Assembly (NCBI RefSeq): GCF_013299165.1
Contig: NZ_JAAFKD010000005.1
Location: 186,001 to 250,000 of the forward strand
Direction of reading: 5' to 3'
DNA from: Microcoleus sp. bin38.metabat.b11b12b14.051
GTDB taxonomy: Bacteria > Cyanobacteriota > Cyanobacteriia > Cyanobacteriales > Microcoleaceae
Length of the DNA stretch: 64,000 bases
Shown: positions 35,136-43,927 of the stretch, piece by piece
How positions within the stretch are numbered: position 1 is the stretch's first letter
Layout of the letters: each line of letters starts with the position of its first letter
Made by a program: the position numbers and the translations under genes
Notes under the pieces: generated by a model
Databases searched by the model: none
What the model was told of the DNA's origin: nothing
The model's input: only the letters and a program-made list of their open reading frames with translations

Positions 35136-36587
35136 ATGATGAATTTCAAATTTCTAAGTTTAGCAGTATCGGGAATTTTAACAGTTGGGGTTGCAGCCAG
35201 TGCTGCTGCGGTTGTTAAGGTGCCCCCCGGACAGCAGGAGGCAAATTTAGCGGAATTTAACTCCGTGCCTTGGACAGGGGCGATCGCCGAAAATGCCGAA
35301 GAACAAACCAATATTCGGATTTATGAAAAAGCCAGTCCCGCAGTTGTTACCGTCGATACAGCTAAATCTAACGGTAGCGGGACAATTATCAGCCCCGACG
35401 GCATGGTTTTAACTAACGCCCACGTTGTTTCAGCAGGCGGTACCGTAAATATAATTATGTCAGACGGCAGAAAATTTGTCGCCGATGTCGTCGGATTCGG
35501 CGAAGAAGGTTTAGACTTAGCCGTGGTGAAGATTCGCGGTCAAAACAATTTGCCCACCATTCCTTTAGCCCGTCCCGGTTCTGTGAAAGTGGGACAACAA
35601 GCATTTGCGATCGGCAATCCTTTCGGCCGGTTTCAAGGTACTTTTACGATCGGAATCGTCAGCCGCATCGACGCAGCCCAGGGCTTAATTCAAACAGACG
35701 CCGCCATCAATCCCGGCAATTCAGGAGGCCCGCTGCTCAACAGTTCAGGAGAATTAATCGGCGTCAATACTTCTATTTTTACTCGCGGCCAGGGCGGAGG
35801 CAATATCGGTATCGGTTTTGCAATTGTCATAGATAAAGTGCCAGCTTTCCTGACAGCAGTGCGAGAAGGGCGAGCTCCCCGGGTGGCGCAGAGACGATCG
35901 CCCTTTGGCAACAAATTACCTCAAAAAGTGGCGTTAAACGGGCCAGCAGTCAGCGGCCAACTTACCGAAAAGTCTGGGATTCTCCCCGCAGACAACAGCT
36001 TTTTTGACCTCTACTCGTTTGAGGGCAGAGCAGGCCAGCAAATCACAATAGAAATGAAAAGTCAAGAGATTGACCCTTATTTAATTTTGATCGGGCCCAA
36101 CCAGCGCGAAATCGCCCAGGATAATAACGGCGCAGGCGGTAAAAACGCCAGAATTACAGTCAGGCTGCCCGCAGACGGCACTTACACGTTACTGGCAAAT
36201 TCCAACGAAGCTAGGCAGTCTGGGGCTTATACGCTAGAACTGAAAGCGAGTGCTCCTACGGCACCTTCTCGGGCGATTTTGCAAGAAGAAGGCGCTTTAG
36301 TTGCAGGCGGCCCGGTACTGCCGTCTGACAACAGCCTGTATCGCGAGTATACTTTTGAAGGTCGATCGGGTCAGTCTGTAACAATTTCCCTCGAAAGTAC
36401 GGATTTCGATCCCTATGTGGCGATATTTGGCCCTAACAACCGATTGCTCGCAGAAAATGACGATGCGAGCGATTCGACTAAAAATGCGCTTCTGAGCGTT
36501 ACTTTGCCCGCTACGGGTCGCTACCGCATAGTTGTCAATGCTTACGATGCTTCAGGTCGGGGTCGTTATACCTTAAATGTCCGTTGA
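35136..36587 (+). CDS. DegP/HhoA-like serine protease with two PPC domains
   Basis: A secreted trypsin-fold protease of 483 residues. An N-terminal signal peptide (FLSLAVSGILTVGVAASAAA) is followed by an S1C protease domain. The triad is His in LTNAHVV, Asp in GLDLAVV and Ser in NPGNSGGPLL. In place of the usual PDZ domains there are two bacterial pre-peptidase C-terminal (PPC) domains, at about residues 275-375 (DNSFFDLYSFEGRAGQQITI) and 385-483 (DNSLYREYTFEGRSGQSVTI). It is likely periplasmic or exported quality control, or extracellular proteolysis. The downstream gene at 36834 encodes a similar single PPC domain. Translation may start at either of two adjacent ATGs. Confidence 0.9.
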   Translation: MMNFKFLSLAVSGILTVGVAASAAAVVKVPPGQQEANLAEFNSVPWTGAIAENAEEQTNIRIYEKASPAVVTVDTAKSNGSGTIISPDGMVLTNAHVVSAGGTVNIIMSDGRKFVADVVGFGEEGLDLAVVKIRGQNNLPTIPLARPGSVKVGQQAFAIGNPFGRFQGTFTIGIVSRIDAAQGLIQTDAAINPGNSGGPLLNSSGELIGVNTSIFTRGQGGGNIGIGFAIVIDKVPAFLTAVREGRAPRVAQRRSPFGNKLPQKVALNGPAVSGQLTEKSGILPADNSFFDLYSFEGRAGQQITIEMKSQEIDPYLILIGPNQREIAQDNNGAGGKNARITVRLPADGTYTLLANSNEARQSGAYTLELKASAPTAPSRAILQEEGALVAGGPVLPSDNSLYREYTFEGRSGQSVTISLESTDFDPYVAIFGPNNRLLAENDDASDSTKNALLSVTLPATGRYRIVVNAYDASGRGRYTLNVR

Positions 36588-36597
36588 AAATAGGTAA

Positions 36598-36803
36598 TTG
36601 GTAATCATTAATTGGGAATAGGTAATAGGTAATCGGTAATTGGTAATTGGTAATCGATCGATTTTTTACTTCCTTATTTCCGATTGCTTCTTCCTTCGGT
36701 CAACTCTCAACTCAACGACCGGCTTTCTTCCTTCTTCCTTCTTCCTTCTTCCTTCTTCCTTCTTCCTTCGGTCAACTGTCAACTGTCAACTGTCAATTGT
36801 CTA
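36598..36803. repeat. Mixed heptamer arrays
   Basis: TAATTGG/TAATCGG-type units (36598-36656) are followed by CTTCTTC units (36726-36769) and GTCAACT units (36771-36800). They fill the space between the two PPC-domain genes. Confidence 0.8.
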
Positions 36804-36833
36804 CTCTTCCTTCCTTGCAAATCGAGGTAATTC

Positions 36834-37451
36834 ATGCGTCAAATTAGATTTTGGGCGATCGCGCCAATTGCTCTACTAGCTAATTTTTATGGCAATCCGA
36901 CTCTTTCGGTGCCGGTGTCAAATTCAAGTCGAGTGACTAACAGCAGTTCCACAATCGTTTCAGCAGAATTTCCTCAAAAATCAACTCATGCGAGTCATGC
37001 AGGCAAGGCTGCTTTAGCTCAAGCCAGCCCAACTCCGTCCACATCTCCAAAGCCCTCGCCAACTCAGACGCCAAATGTACCCAGCCCGAGTCCTGCTGGG
37101 GGTTCGTCAAAGGTTATTTTAGAGCAAAAGGGAGAACTCAGCCCTGCTAAATCTTCTGTACTGCCATCTGACAGCAGTTTGTACGACGAGTATACGTTTG
37201 AAGGTACTCAGGGTCAGAAAGTGGTTATTACTGTAGAAAGTACCGAGTTTGATACCTATCTCGCTATTTTCAACTCCCAGGCAGAACTGCTAGCAGAAAA
37301 TGACGATATCACACAGCAAAATTCCAATTCTGAGATTACTCTTACCTTATCTGCGAGCGGTCGCTACCGCGTTATTGTCAATGCTTACGAGCCACCTCCA
37401 AAAGGTAGAGGTAAGTATACTTTGACCGTCCGCGAAGCAGCGGGTAATTAA
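36834..37451 (+). CDS. Secreted PPC-domain protein
   Basis: A 205-residue exported protein with no catalytic domain. The signal peptide is FWAIAPIALLANFYGNPTLS. A Pro/Ser/Thr-rich linker (SPTPSTSPKPSPTQTPNVPS) leads to one PPC domain at about residues 105-203 (DSSLYDEYTFEGTQGQKVVI, GRYRVIVNAY). It is clearly homologous to the second PPC domain of the upstream protease, so it is a partial duplicate or a companion. PPC domains usually aid secretion or are processed after export. GAGG before the ATG gives a good ribosome site. Confidence 0.85.
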   Translation: MRQIRFWAIAPIALLANFYGNPTLSVPVSNSSRVTNSSSTIVSAEFPQKSTHASHAGKAALAQASPTPSTSPKPSPTQTPNVPSPSPAGGSSKVILEQKGELSPAKSSVLPSDSSLYDEYTFEGTQGQKVVITVESTEFDTYLAIFNSQAELLAENDDITQQNSNSEITLTLSASGRYRVIVNAYEPPPKGRGKYTLTVREAAGN

Positions 37452-37594
37452 TTGGCTGGAAATTGAGTATTTCTGTCAATGATTCTTAACGTGACGGCTA
37501 GCTTGCCAAGACTCATAGAATTTAAAATATTCGATGAAGCATGGCTGATGATATCCGAATACCGTTGGGTTAAGGTTTTTTTATCCGCAGCGAG

Positions 37595-37618
37595 GAACGC
37601 TCTTTGAAGCGTTCTTTT
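37595..37618 (+). terminator. Rho-independent terminator
   Basis: GAACGCT and AGCGTTC form a 7-bp stem with a 6-base loop followed by TTTT, about 145 bases after the PPC gene. Confidence 0.7.
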
Positions 37619-37717
37619 ATGAAAGCAATCTTCTCTTCGTTTCTATTGGAGTAATGAATAGTCAGATTTTAATTTATACCTAAAAGGAGAGGTTTTCAAC
37701 CAATTCTTTCTGGTCAT

Positions 37718-37788
37718 AAAAAGGTTTGTAGCAAACAATGCAAATGGTTATTTTGCTGGACTCGCATTCCTGACTACAAACCTTTTTT
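37718..37788. terminator. Bidirectional hairpin with T-runs downstream of the HLIP gene
   Basis: AAAAAGGTTTGTAG and CTACAAACCTTTTT pair at the ends of a 71-bp segment directly after the stop of the minus-strand HLIP gene. It would terminate transcription from either side. The inner part contains GGACTCGCATTCC. Confidence 0.7.
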
Positions 37789-37796
37789 ATGTCAAA

Positions 37797-37988
37797 TTAA
37801 GGCAGACCCAGCCAGGTTAAAAAATTTTGGCTGGTGAAGAATTCTAGCAGCAAAAGTGCCACAAATCCCACCATGGCAAATCGTCCATTAATTCTTTCGG
37901 CATAGGCATTCCAGCCAAAGGCTGGTTCTGCTTGTGTTGGCGTATTTGGGGCTGTCGGTTTTGGGGAGGGAGGAGTTTTAGCAGTCAT
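37797..37988 (-). CDS. High-light-inducible protein (HLIP, CAB/ELIP family)
   Basis: A 63-residue single-helix chlorophyll-binding stress protein of the thylakoid membrane. A Pro/Thr-rich N-terminus precedes the diagnostic chlorophyll-binding helix AERINGRFAMVGFVALLLLE (ExxNxRxAM motif). HLIPs protect photosystems and chlorophyll-synthesis complexes under high light. The conserved Glu, Asn and Arg are all present. Confidence 0.94.
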   Translation of the reverse strand: MTAKTPPSPKPTAPNTPTQAEPAFGWNAYAERINGRFAMVGFVALLLLEFFTSQNFLTWLGLP

Positions 37989-38081
37989 TTAAATGTTTTG
38001 AGTTTTGAGTTTTGAGTAAGGGTTTTTGGGAAGCTTGACGATCGCACAACTTGTAATTTACCGGAAAATGACCGCAGCTCG

Positions 38082-39098
38082 CTAATCTGCTGACTTTTCT
38101 AAAGTTTGCACCGATTCAATCAGATTCCGCACAGTTTCGGTACCTTCTGAAGGCTCAAAAAACAGCGGGAATTTGCCGCGAGCGATCATTCTCAAACCCA
38201 ACGGGCCCAGACTCAGCAAACCTTGAACGTCGCGAAAGTAGTTTCCGACTACTTCGATGCCAAATTTGCGCTCGTCTATCCAGCCGCCTTCTTTGACGAG
38301 CTCGATCAAGACTTTGCGGTGGCGGATCGATCGACTGGCTTGTTCGTCTTTGCGATCGAGAATCTCCTGTTTAATCTTACCAATTTGATCCATCGGCGCC
38401 ACCTCCATCGGACAAACCGAGTTGCAGTAGTAACAGCGGGTGCATCCCCAGACGCCTGCGGTTCCTTCGTTGTATTTTTCCAGGCGATTTTCGGTTTCGC
38501 CGTCGCGGGAATCGGCGATCGTGCGGTAAGCTTTGGCGAGGGCGTGGGGGCCGACAAATTCCGGATTCACCTCCCGGGCGTTGCACTCAGAATAGCACGC
38601 GCCGCAGAGGATGCAGTTGCCGGTTTGGTCGAGTTTCGATCGCTCTTCGGGAGTTTGGAGAAATTCGCGCTCTGGAATTGCTCGCGAGGCCGTGCTAACA
38701 TAGGGTTCCACAGCTTCTAGGTTGTCCCAAAAACTGGTCATGTCAACCACCAAATCTTTAATTACCGGCATATTTCCCATTGGGGCGACGGTAATTTCTG
38801 GAATCAAATCAGCAGGCTGTTCTGCTGAACTAAAATTCGCTATTTTTGCCAATCTTGCGAGTTCGCTACCGACATTTTCTTTGCAAGCTAAGGCGGAGCG
38901 TCCGTTAATTCGCATCGAACAACTGCCACAAATTGTATTGCGGCAATTTTTGCGAAAAGCTAAAGTACCGTCCTGTTCCCACTTGATACTGTTGAGGCAG
39001 TCTAGGATAGTATTGCTCTCATCCACGTCTAGGGTGTAAGCGTGAACGCGGGGAGCCTCGTTTTGATTTTGGCGGACTACGTTAAAGCGGACTTGCAT
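38082..39098 (-). CDS. sdhB: Succinate dehydrogenase/fumarate reductase iron-sulfur subunit
   Basis: The electron-transfer subunit of succinate dehydrogenase, 338 residues. The N-terminal plant-type ferredoxin domain carries the [2Fe-2S] ligands in CRNTICGSCSMRINGRSALAC (split by position, Cys at about 52, 57, 60 and 72). The C-terminal domain has CILCGACYSEC and CTRCYYCNSVCPMEV for the [4Fe-4S] and [3Fe-4S] clusters. The C-terminal tail is longer than in E. coli SdhB, as in cyanobacterial homologues. sdhA is not in the window near it, in keeping with scattered sdh genes in cyanobacteria. Confidence 0.95.
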   Translation of the reverse strand: MQVRFNVVRQNQNEAPRVHAYTLDVDESNTILDCLNSIKWEQDGTLAFRKNCRNTICGSCSMRINGRSALACKENVGSELARLAKIANFSSAEQPADLIPEITVAPMGNMPVIKDLVVDMTSFWDNLEAVEPYVSTASRAIPEREFLQTPEERSKLDQTGNCILCGACYSECNAREVNPEFVGPHALAKAYRTIADSRDGETENRLEKYNEGTAGVWGCTRCYYCNSVCPMEVAPMDQIGKIKQEILDRKDEQASRSIRHRKVLIELVKEGGWIDERKFGIEVVGNYFRDVQGLLSLGPLGLRMIARGKFPLFFEPSEGTETVRNLIESVQTLEKSAD

Positions 39099-39338
39099 AT
39101 TTTGAGTAAAGAATTTAATTTCTATTTTAAGCTAGATTTTATAGCCTCCCCAAAATACATTATTTTTTTTAACAACTAGCTAAAGTATGAGATTTAAGCA
39201 GCTTTATTATTGTTTTATAAGCAGCAATAATCCTCAGGTTATAAATCATCGACTGCAACTTTTTTTCAGCGGATTTTTAGCGTTTTAATGGGATAAACAG
39301 GTAATCGATCGGTGCAGTTCGCGAGTCGGAGGTGCTTG

Positions 39339-39572
39339 ATGTCCAGCTTGTTTGTCTTAACTTTCATGTTTTCAACTCCAGCCTTTTGTCTCGGTATTGT
39401 CAATCCTCAATGGGTGGGACTGAAAACTCGCAAGCTATCTGTGGCTTTCTACGGCGTTTTGATGGTGGCTTCGTTTGTATTGGTTGGCGTGCGCTCACCT
39501 CAACCGTCGCAGCCTGCTGCCTCGCTGCTGACCTCGACAAAATGGTCACAATCTACGGTAAGCGCACCTTAG
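39339..39572 (+). CDS. Small two-helix membrane protein
   Basis: A 77-residue protein starting at the ATG at 39339, preceded by GGAGG at 7 bases. The N-terminal helix MSSLFVLTFMFSTPAFCLGI is followed by VNPQWVGLKTRKLSVAFYGV, and the second hydrophobic stretch runs LMVASFVLVGV. The tail is polar. The function is unknown. Its first 20 residues resemble the translated start of the decayed gene at 40149-40448, suggesting a small paralogous family sharing this N-terminal segment. Confidence 0.6.
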   Translation: MSSLFVLTFMFSTPAFCLGIVNPQWVGLKTRKLSVAFYGVLMVASFVLVGVRSPQPSQPAASLLTSTKWSQSTVSAP

Positions 39573-39842
39573 CGCTAAACATAGCTGGGCCTGCACCTCA
39601 CTTTTGTGGCAACATTACGAGGAATTTTACCAGGACTTACGCCCGCTTGGGAGAAGAAAGATTGTTTTTTACAGAAAATACTTGCTTTTAGCGATCGAGT
39701 ACAGTTAAATAATCGGTTTATAGGGGTGGCGAGTGCATTCAATACTATCGGAAAAAATTGTAGGTTGAGTAACTATAATTATACTTGGCAACCGGGTTGA
39801 TGAGCGTCGGATGTCTAGCTTGCTATTTACTTTGTAAATTAG

Positions 39843-39970
39843 ATAGACAAGATTGCAAAAATATCTGGGACGGGCAAGATGCCCATCCCACAAAAAATTT
39901 TTTCTCTTGTGGGATGGGCATCTTGCCCGTCCTAAAATTTGATTAAAAGGATTTTTGCAATCTTGTCTAT
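39843..39970. mobile_element. 128-bp MITE-like element with perfect 20-bp terminal inverted repeats
   Basis: The ends ATAGACAAGATTGCAAAAAT (39843-39862) and its exact inverse (39951-39970) enclose a second inverted pair, GGACGGGCAAGATGCCCATC and its complement. The whole folds into one long hairpin. No target-site duplication is evident. Half copies of the inner sequence occur near 14961-14983. The rest of the gap 39573-40148 shows no supported gene, only a degenerate AAACGGGTTTTTG segment near 40042. Confidence 0.75.
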
Positions 39971-40148
39971 TATAGGCATTTGTGAGTTTGCCGCTCGACA
40001 AGGAAGTTAACTTCTCATGACTTATCCACAGCCATTAAATAAACGGGTTTTTGCAACAGATAGCCCTGGCGCTCCCGGTCGTATTTGGCTTAAAAAAATA
40101 GGTTTCTGCGTCTGAGACTACTTGTCTTTTTTACTGTTAAAGGTGGCT

Positions 40149-40448
40149 ATGTTTAATTTTTTGATGTTAAGCTTTCTCTTCTCGATTCCTGCTTGATTTC
40201 TGGGCATTGTTAAAGCGATCTACAATTCTGCTAAACCCAAGGTTAAAACAATCGATTTTCCGAGTTGCGTTAACTCGGATTGCTACTGTTCTGACACGAC
40301 TCAAGCCCAAGCGCAGCAAGTGTTAGAGTCATATGCGGGCGATACGTTTGAACTCGATGTCGATCGAATAGCGATACGCTGCGCTAGATTTGCGCGCCCA
40401 AAGCCTCAGCTAACGCTTTGGCTGTTTTGGGTGATCGTACTGATTTGA
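40149..40448 (+). pseudogene. Decayed excalibur-domain membrane protein gene (internal TGA)
   Basis: AAGGTGG precedes an ATG at 40149. The frame reads a membrane segment MFNFLMLSFLFSIPA, a TGA stop at 40194-40196, then FLGIVKAIYNSAKPKVKTID and an excalibur-like calcium-binding motif CYCSDTTQAQAQQVLESY. The frame ends at 40446-40448. The N-terminus parallels the intact gene at 39339 (FSTPAFCLGIV versus FSIPA-stop-FLGIV). The expected DxDxDGxxCE end of the excalibur loop is replaced by IAIRCARFARP, where a small palindrome (TAGCGATACGCTGCGCTA) occurs. The coherent frame after the stop argues for a recently lost gene. Confidence 0.65.
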
Positions 40449-40507
40449 ATGGGGAAATCGATCGGCTAAAATCATCTAGTTGTTGAGCTTGTGGTGCGGG
40501 TGCAGCT

Positions 40508-41239
40508 ATGACTTACAGCTTGAGAATTGTCGATTTGCCAACTAGCGAACGGCCGCGGGAACGGCTGATGGCGGGCGGCCCGAAAAGTTTGGCGACTGCG
40601 GAATTGATTGCAATTTTGCTCGGTACCGGTCAGGGCCCAGGGAAACTTTCGGCCGTCGGACTCGGACAGTATATTTTAAATCAGTTGAGCTTGCATTCCC
40701 GTGACCCTCTGGCCGTGCTTCGCAGCATTAGCGTGCAGGAGTTGACACAGATTCACGGGATCGGCCCGGCGAAGGCTACTTCGATTTTGGCTGCGGTGGA
40801 GTTGGGTAAACGGGTATTTCAGTCGCGGCCGCCGGAAATGGCCGTGGTTGACTCTCCACAATCGGCTGCGGATGCTCTGAGTCAGGATTTGATGTGGCAG
40901 TCTCAGGAACACTTTGCTGTGGTGCTGCTGGATGTGAAAAATCGGCTGCTGGGAACTCAGGTAATTACGATCGGCACCGCTACGGAAACTTTAGCTCATC
41001 CCAGGGATATTTTTCGGGAGGTAATCCGCCAGGGAGCGACGCGGGCGATTATCTCGCACAATCACCCCTCGGGGAATGTCGAGCCGAGCCCTGAGGATAT
41101 TGCTTTGACGCGGCAGTTGTTGGCCGGAGCGCAGTTTTTGTCGATTCCGCTGCTGGATCACTTGATTTTGGGAAATGGCGATTTTCGGAGCTTGCGGCAG
41201 ACTACAACGCTTTGGGATGAGTATCCCCAGGGCGATTGA
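40508..41239 (+). CDS. radC: RadC family protein (JAB1/MPN metalloprotease fold)
   Basis: A 243-residue RadC/UPF0758 protein. The N-terminal helix-hairpin-helix region includes [20 protein letters not shown]. The C-terminal JAMM domain has the zinc motif [15 protein letters not shown]. The upstream strands [18 protein letters not shown] are typical. It was historically named a DNA repair protein, but its role in repair is disputed, and JAMM proteins are proteases or deubiquitinase-like. The start ATGACTTACAG follows AT-poor sequence, and a small open frame overlaps its end. Confidence 0.93.
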   Translation: MTYSLRIVDLPTSERPRERLMAGGPKSLATAELIAILLGTGQGPGKLSAVGLGQYILNQLSLHSRDPLAVLRSISVQELTQIHGIGPAKATSILAAVELGKRVFQSRPPEMAVVDSPQSAADALSQDLMWQSQEHFAVVLLDVKNRLLGTQVITIGTATETLAHPRDIFREVIRQGATRAIISHNHPSGNVEPSPEDIALTRQLLAGAQFLSIPLLDHLILGNGDFRSLRQTTTLWDEYPQGD

Positions 41240-41390
41240 ACTTTTATACTTAACTATATCGATTGCTATCATTAGTTATTTGTATCTGTGGGCTGTGCGA
41301 GGGCTGAATCAGCCGTCACAGCAGGCGAATTTTTCGCCTAGAGTCCCGCGCGACAAAGTGTTGTGGCTGAATGTCGCTGCTGATACTTAG
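41217..41390 (+). CDS. Possible small single-pass membrane protein
   Basis: A 57-residue open frame overlapping the 3' end of radC by 23 bp in another frame. It has one hydrophobic segment ([19 protein letters not shown]) and a short polar tail ([17 protein letters not shown]). TTTGGG precedes the ATG weakly. Translational coupling to radC is possible. I know no family, and it could be chance. Confidence 0.35.
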   Translation: MSIPRAIELLYLTISIAIISYLYLWAVRGLNQPSQQANFSPRVPRDKVLWLNVAADT

Positions 41391-41556
41391 TTTCGATCGC
41401 AACTCGGTTAATCTAGTATAAGTAGGCTGAAGAGGTCGCTAATTCGATTTTTTTTAAGCATACTAAACATATACTGAACCAACACCTAAAAGCCCAATGC
41501 TTAAGAAATTATTAAATTGGGTGTAAAATACACGGTGTGGTGATAGGAGGATAACT

Positions 41557-41901
41557 GTGTTTCTGAGACTTGCAGAACAACACCGTAAATTCGTCCAAGA
41601 TTTGGTAATGAACCTCCAAGCTTTGGCGATCGTGCTAGAGCGTCGGGGTTATCTGGCATCCTGCTACACTTGCGGGGGTCAGATGAACAGTGCCTCATTT
41701 ATGGTCAGTTTGACGGACAACCATCTGATTCGATTTTTAGTGTCAGATTACGGTATCACTTGGACTGAGATGCGGGACGACCGCGAACTGATGAAACTCG
41801 AAGGTGCAGAAGCGATTAGTCAGTTACAAGAACTGGCAAATCTCGTAAAGTACCAGATCCAACCTTCGGAAGCTACTTTGGCGCCGGCGCAGCGAGTTTA
41901 G
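41557..41901 (+). CDS. DUF1815 family protein
   Basis: A cyanobacteria-specific 114-residue protein matching DUF1815 by memory: FLRLAEQHRKFVQDLVMNLQ, GYLASCYTCGGQMNSASFMV and FLVSDYGITWTEMRDDREL are its hallmarks. It starts with GTG at 41557, preceded by AGGAGG at 6 bases. Two conserved cysteines in CYTCGG suggest metal or redox binding, but function is unknown. Soluble, no signal. Confidence 0.88.
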   Translation: MFLRLAEQHRKFVQDLVMNLQALAIVLERRGYLASCYTCGGQMNSASFMVSLTDNHLIRFLVSDYGITWTEMRDDRELMKLEGAEAISQLQELANLVKYQIQPSEATLAPAQRV

Positions 41902-42900
41902 CGATGGCGCGGTTCCGAGGCAAGTAAAGCGTGAAGTCGGTGGCAAGCCTGCGACAACCCAATCCCCAGCGAGTTAGTTGAGAGGAACAGGTTGCCCAGC
42001 GATGGCAGCCCAACAAACAAGGGTGCTTTCGGGGTGCCCTCAGACATTCAGTTTCGTCCTCAGTCGATCGAAGTCTGCCAGGGCCGACAGCAGTCACGCT
42101 ATTCATAGCGCGCGCTCTCAATGGCGCTTTTAACAATCTGTTAAAGGCTTTGACAGATACCTCCACATCTGACATGAGAGTTTCATTTCAGATGGTGCCA
42201 CAAACGGAAAACTCCGGCATCAGCCAGATTTTTGAGGATTAAAGGTATCTGCGTACTTGATGCAGGAAATGTCAAACTTGGAACCTCTAGTTTTTTTGGC
42301 AGAATTTAATTCTCCCTTAAGAGCGATTCGCAAAACGTAGAAGTGCTAATGTTCGTCGCCTGCGATGTTAATTTCTCACTTTGACCTTCCAAAGTCAAGA
42401 CCTTAAAATTAACTTTAAGCAGGCAGGTAAAATTTAACATCCAGAGTGAGGATGAGGCTGTGAAGATTGGGCGAAAAGCCGCCCCGGGGTGTGATGTGCA
42501 GGCGAATTGCTTTTATTTTTGCTTTTCGATTTAGCTGATAAGGCTCACAATTAACTTGAAACAGCTTCACTGCTGTAACAATCTCACAGCCGGCTTTAGC
42601 CGGCTAAGTTTTGTCTAAATCTAAGCTTCTGCATCATGTTTGGCTGGGATCGCAGAAGTCACTCGTCATCAGTCATCAGTCATCAGTCATCAGTCATTCG
42701 TCATTCGTCATCAGTCAGAAGCAATAAAAGCTGATTTGTCAGCAATTCGAGAACGTCCTCACCTTCGGACGCCGTTGCTATATCGTTAAACGGTAAACGG
42801 TTTTTTGAAGCGGGCGATCGCACTTGCAATACTCATAATTTTATAATATTTTAAGAATTAGTCCGAAAAATTTTATCGCCTAGGTTGGAATCAAAATCAA
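41902..42900. other. 1-kb region without a protein gene; possible structured RNA
   Basis: No open frame with protein-like features. The first 280 bases are GC-rich with many short pairable segments (for example GGGTGC-TTTCGG-GGTGCCC near 42019-42036). Later there is GGGCGAAAAGCCGCCC near 42469-42484, a hairpin AGCCGGCTTTAGCCGGCT near 42589-42606, and a CAGTCAT heptamer array at 42662-42718. I looked for rnpB, ssrA, 6S and SRP signatures and did not recognise any. An unannotated non-coding RNA or a long regulatory region is possible. Confidence 0.4.
42662..42718. repeat. CAGTCAT/CGTCATT heptamer array
   Basis: About eight 7-bp units, mostly TCAGTCA with TCGTCAT variants. Confidence 0.8.
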
Positions 42901-43380
42901 ATGGTAAATGTAAGCGAACTTCTAGAACCCATCGCCAGCCAATTTCGCAGTCTGGGAATTCCAGAACCAATTACCCATTGGGGACATCCTGTCATGATGG
43001 GGATTGTGGTGGTGGCGATGGGCAGTTTCGTCGGGTATACGGGATGGCAGGGACGTTTGGCTGCCGATAAGGATGTCGCGCTCAAAAGTCGCGCGGATCA
43101 CCGCAAGCTAGCACCGTGGATGTTTCTGTTTCTAGCTTTGGGCTATACTGGCGGCTTGCTGTCGCTGGTAATGCAGCACAAACCTGTGATGGAAAGCCCG
43201 CACTTTTGGACAGGTTCGGGAGTGCTGGTGTTGCTGGCTGCTGGTAGCTTGATTTCACTGACGGGTTTTGGAGGCAATAAGCTAGCACTGCGCGCGGTTC
43301 ATGCTTATTTGGGGACGACTGCCCTAGCACTTATGGTGCTGCACGCGGCTTTCGGTTTAAAATTGGGTTTGTCGATTTAA
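42901..43380 (+). CDS. DUF4079 family membrane protein
   Basis: A 159-residue integral membrane protein of the cyanobacterial DUF4079 group. It has four hydrophobic helices (MMGIVVVAMGSFVGYTGW, LAPWMFLFLALGYTGGLLSL, FWTGSGVLVLLAAGSLISL and YLGTTALALMVLHAAFGLKL). Conserved histidines are found near helix ends (THWGHP, ADHRKLAP, HAYLG, LHAAFG), a cytochrome b561-like pattern. Heme binding and electron transfer are inferred, not shown. Two near-by GGGGGG/CCCCCC runs follow the gene. Confidence 0.85.
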   Translation: MVNVSELLEPIASQFRSLGIPEPITHWGHPVMMGIVVVAMGSFVGYTGWQGRLAADKDVALKSRADHRKLAPWMFLFLALGYTGGLLSLVMQHKPVMESPHFWTGSGVLVLLAAGSLISLTGFGGNKLALRAVHAYLGTTALALMVLHAAFGLKLGLSI

Positions 43381-43707
43381 CGTAGTATCGGTATTTTGTC
43401 ATTCAGATCAGCTCCGATCTCCCTTAACCCCCCTTAAAAAAAGGGGGGACAAGAGAATCAGAGTATCTCTTAAAAAAAGGCAGGACTGGAGCGATGAAAG
43501 TCAACCCCCTACTCCCCTTGTTTAGGCTAATTTAAGGGCATAGAGACCAAAAAATAAACCTAAATAAGTCTGATATTCAGCTTAAATGGTTCCGTTTTGA
43601 AAAATCAAAAAAACTATATGTTTCAGAGCAAGACTTGGCTAAGTTTAGCAACTACCAAGACCGTGAGGACGTTATTTTGCAGAAAAACTTGCTTTTATTC
43701 ATTCTGG

Positions 43708-43915
43708 CAAATGACAAATGACAAATGACGGTTGAACGTTCGATCGCGGGGACAGCACGCTTCTGACAAATGACCAATGACAAATGAGCAATGACCAATG
43801 ACAAATGACAAATGACCAATGACCAATGAGAAATGACAATGACAAATGACAAATGACCCATGACCCATGACAAATGACAAATGACCCATGACCCATGACA
43901 AATGACAAATGACTT
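43708..43915. repeat. ATGACAA/ATGACCA heptamer array
   Basis: About 25 units in two blocks (43708-43731 and 43763-43915), separated by a 30-base non-repeat stretch. It ends 12 bases before the comEC start codon. The rest of the gap 43381-43707 has a CTTAACCCCCCTTAAAAAAA-type hairpin near 43420-43450 and no gene. Confidence 0.85.
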
Positions 43916-43927
43916 ATTTTATAATTA

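Noticed and set aside
38223-38720. A 165-aa antisense frame within sdhB
   Set aside because: Shadow frame opposite a complete iron-sulfur subunit gene.
40194-40196. Selenocysteine or recoded TGA in the excalibur gene
   Set aside because: There is no sign of a SECIS-type hairpin directly after it, and cyanobacteria are not expected to use this. A nonsense mutation is more likely.
41902-42180. RNase P RNA, tmRNA or 6S RNA
   Set aside because: I looked for the conserved RNase P core, the tmRNA GGGGCTG start and tag frame, and SRP signatures and did not find them. It remains only a possible unknown RNA.
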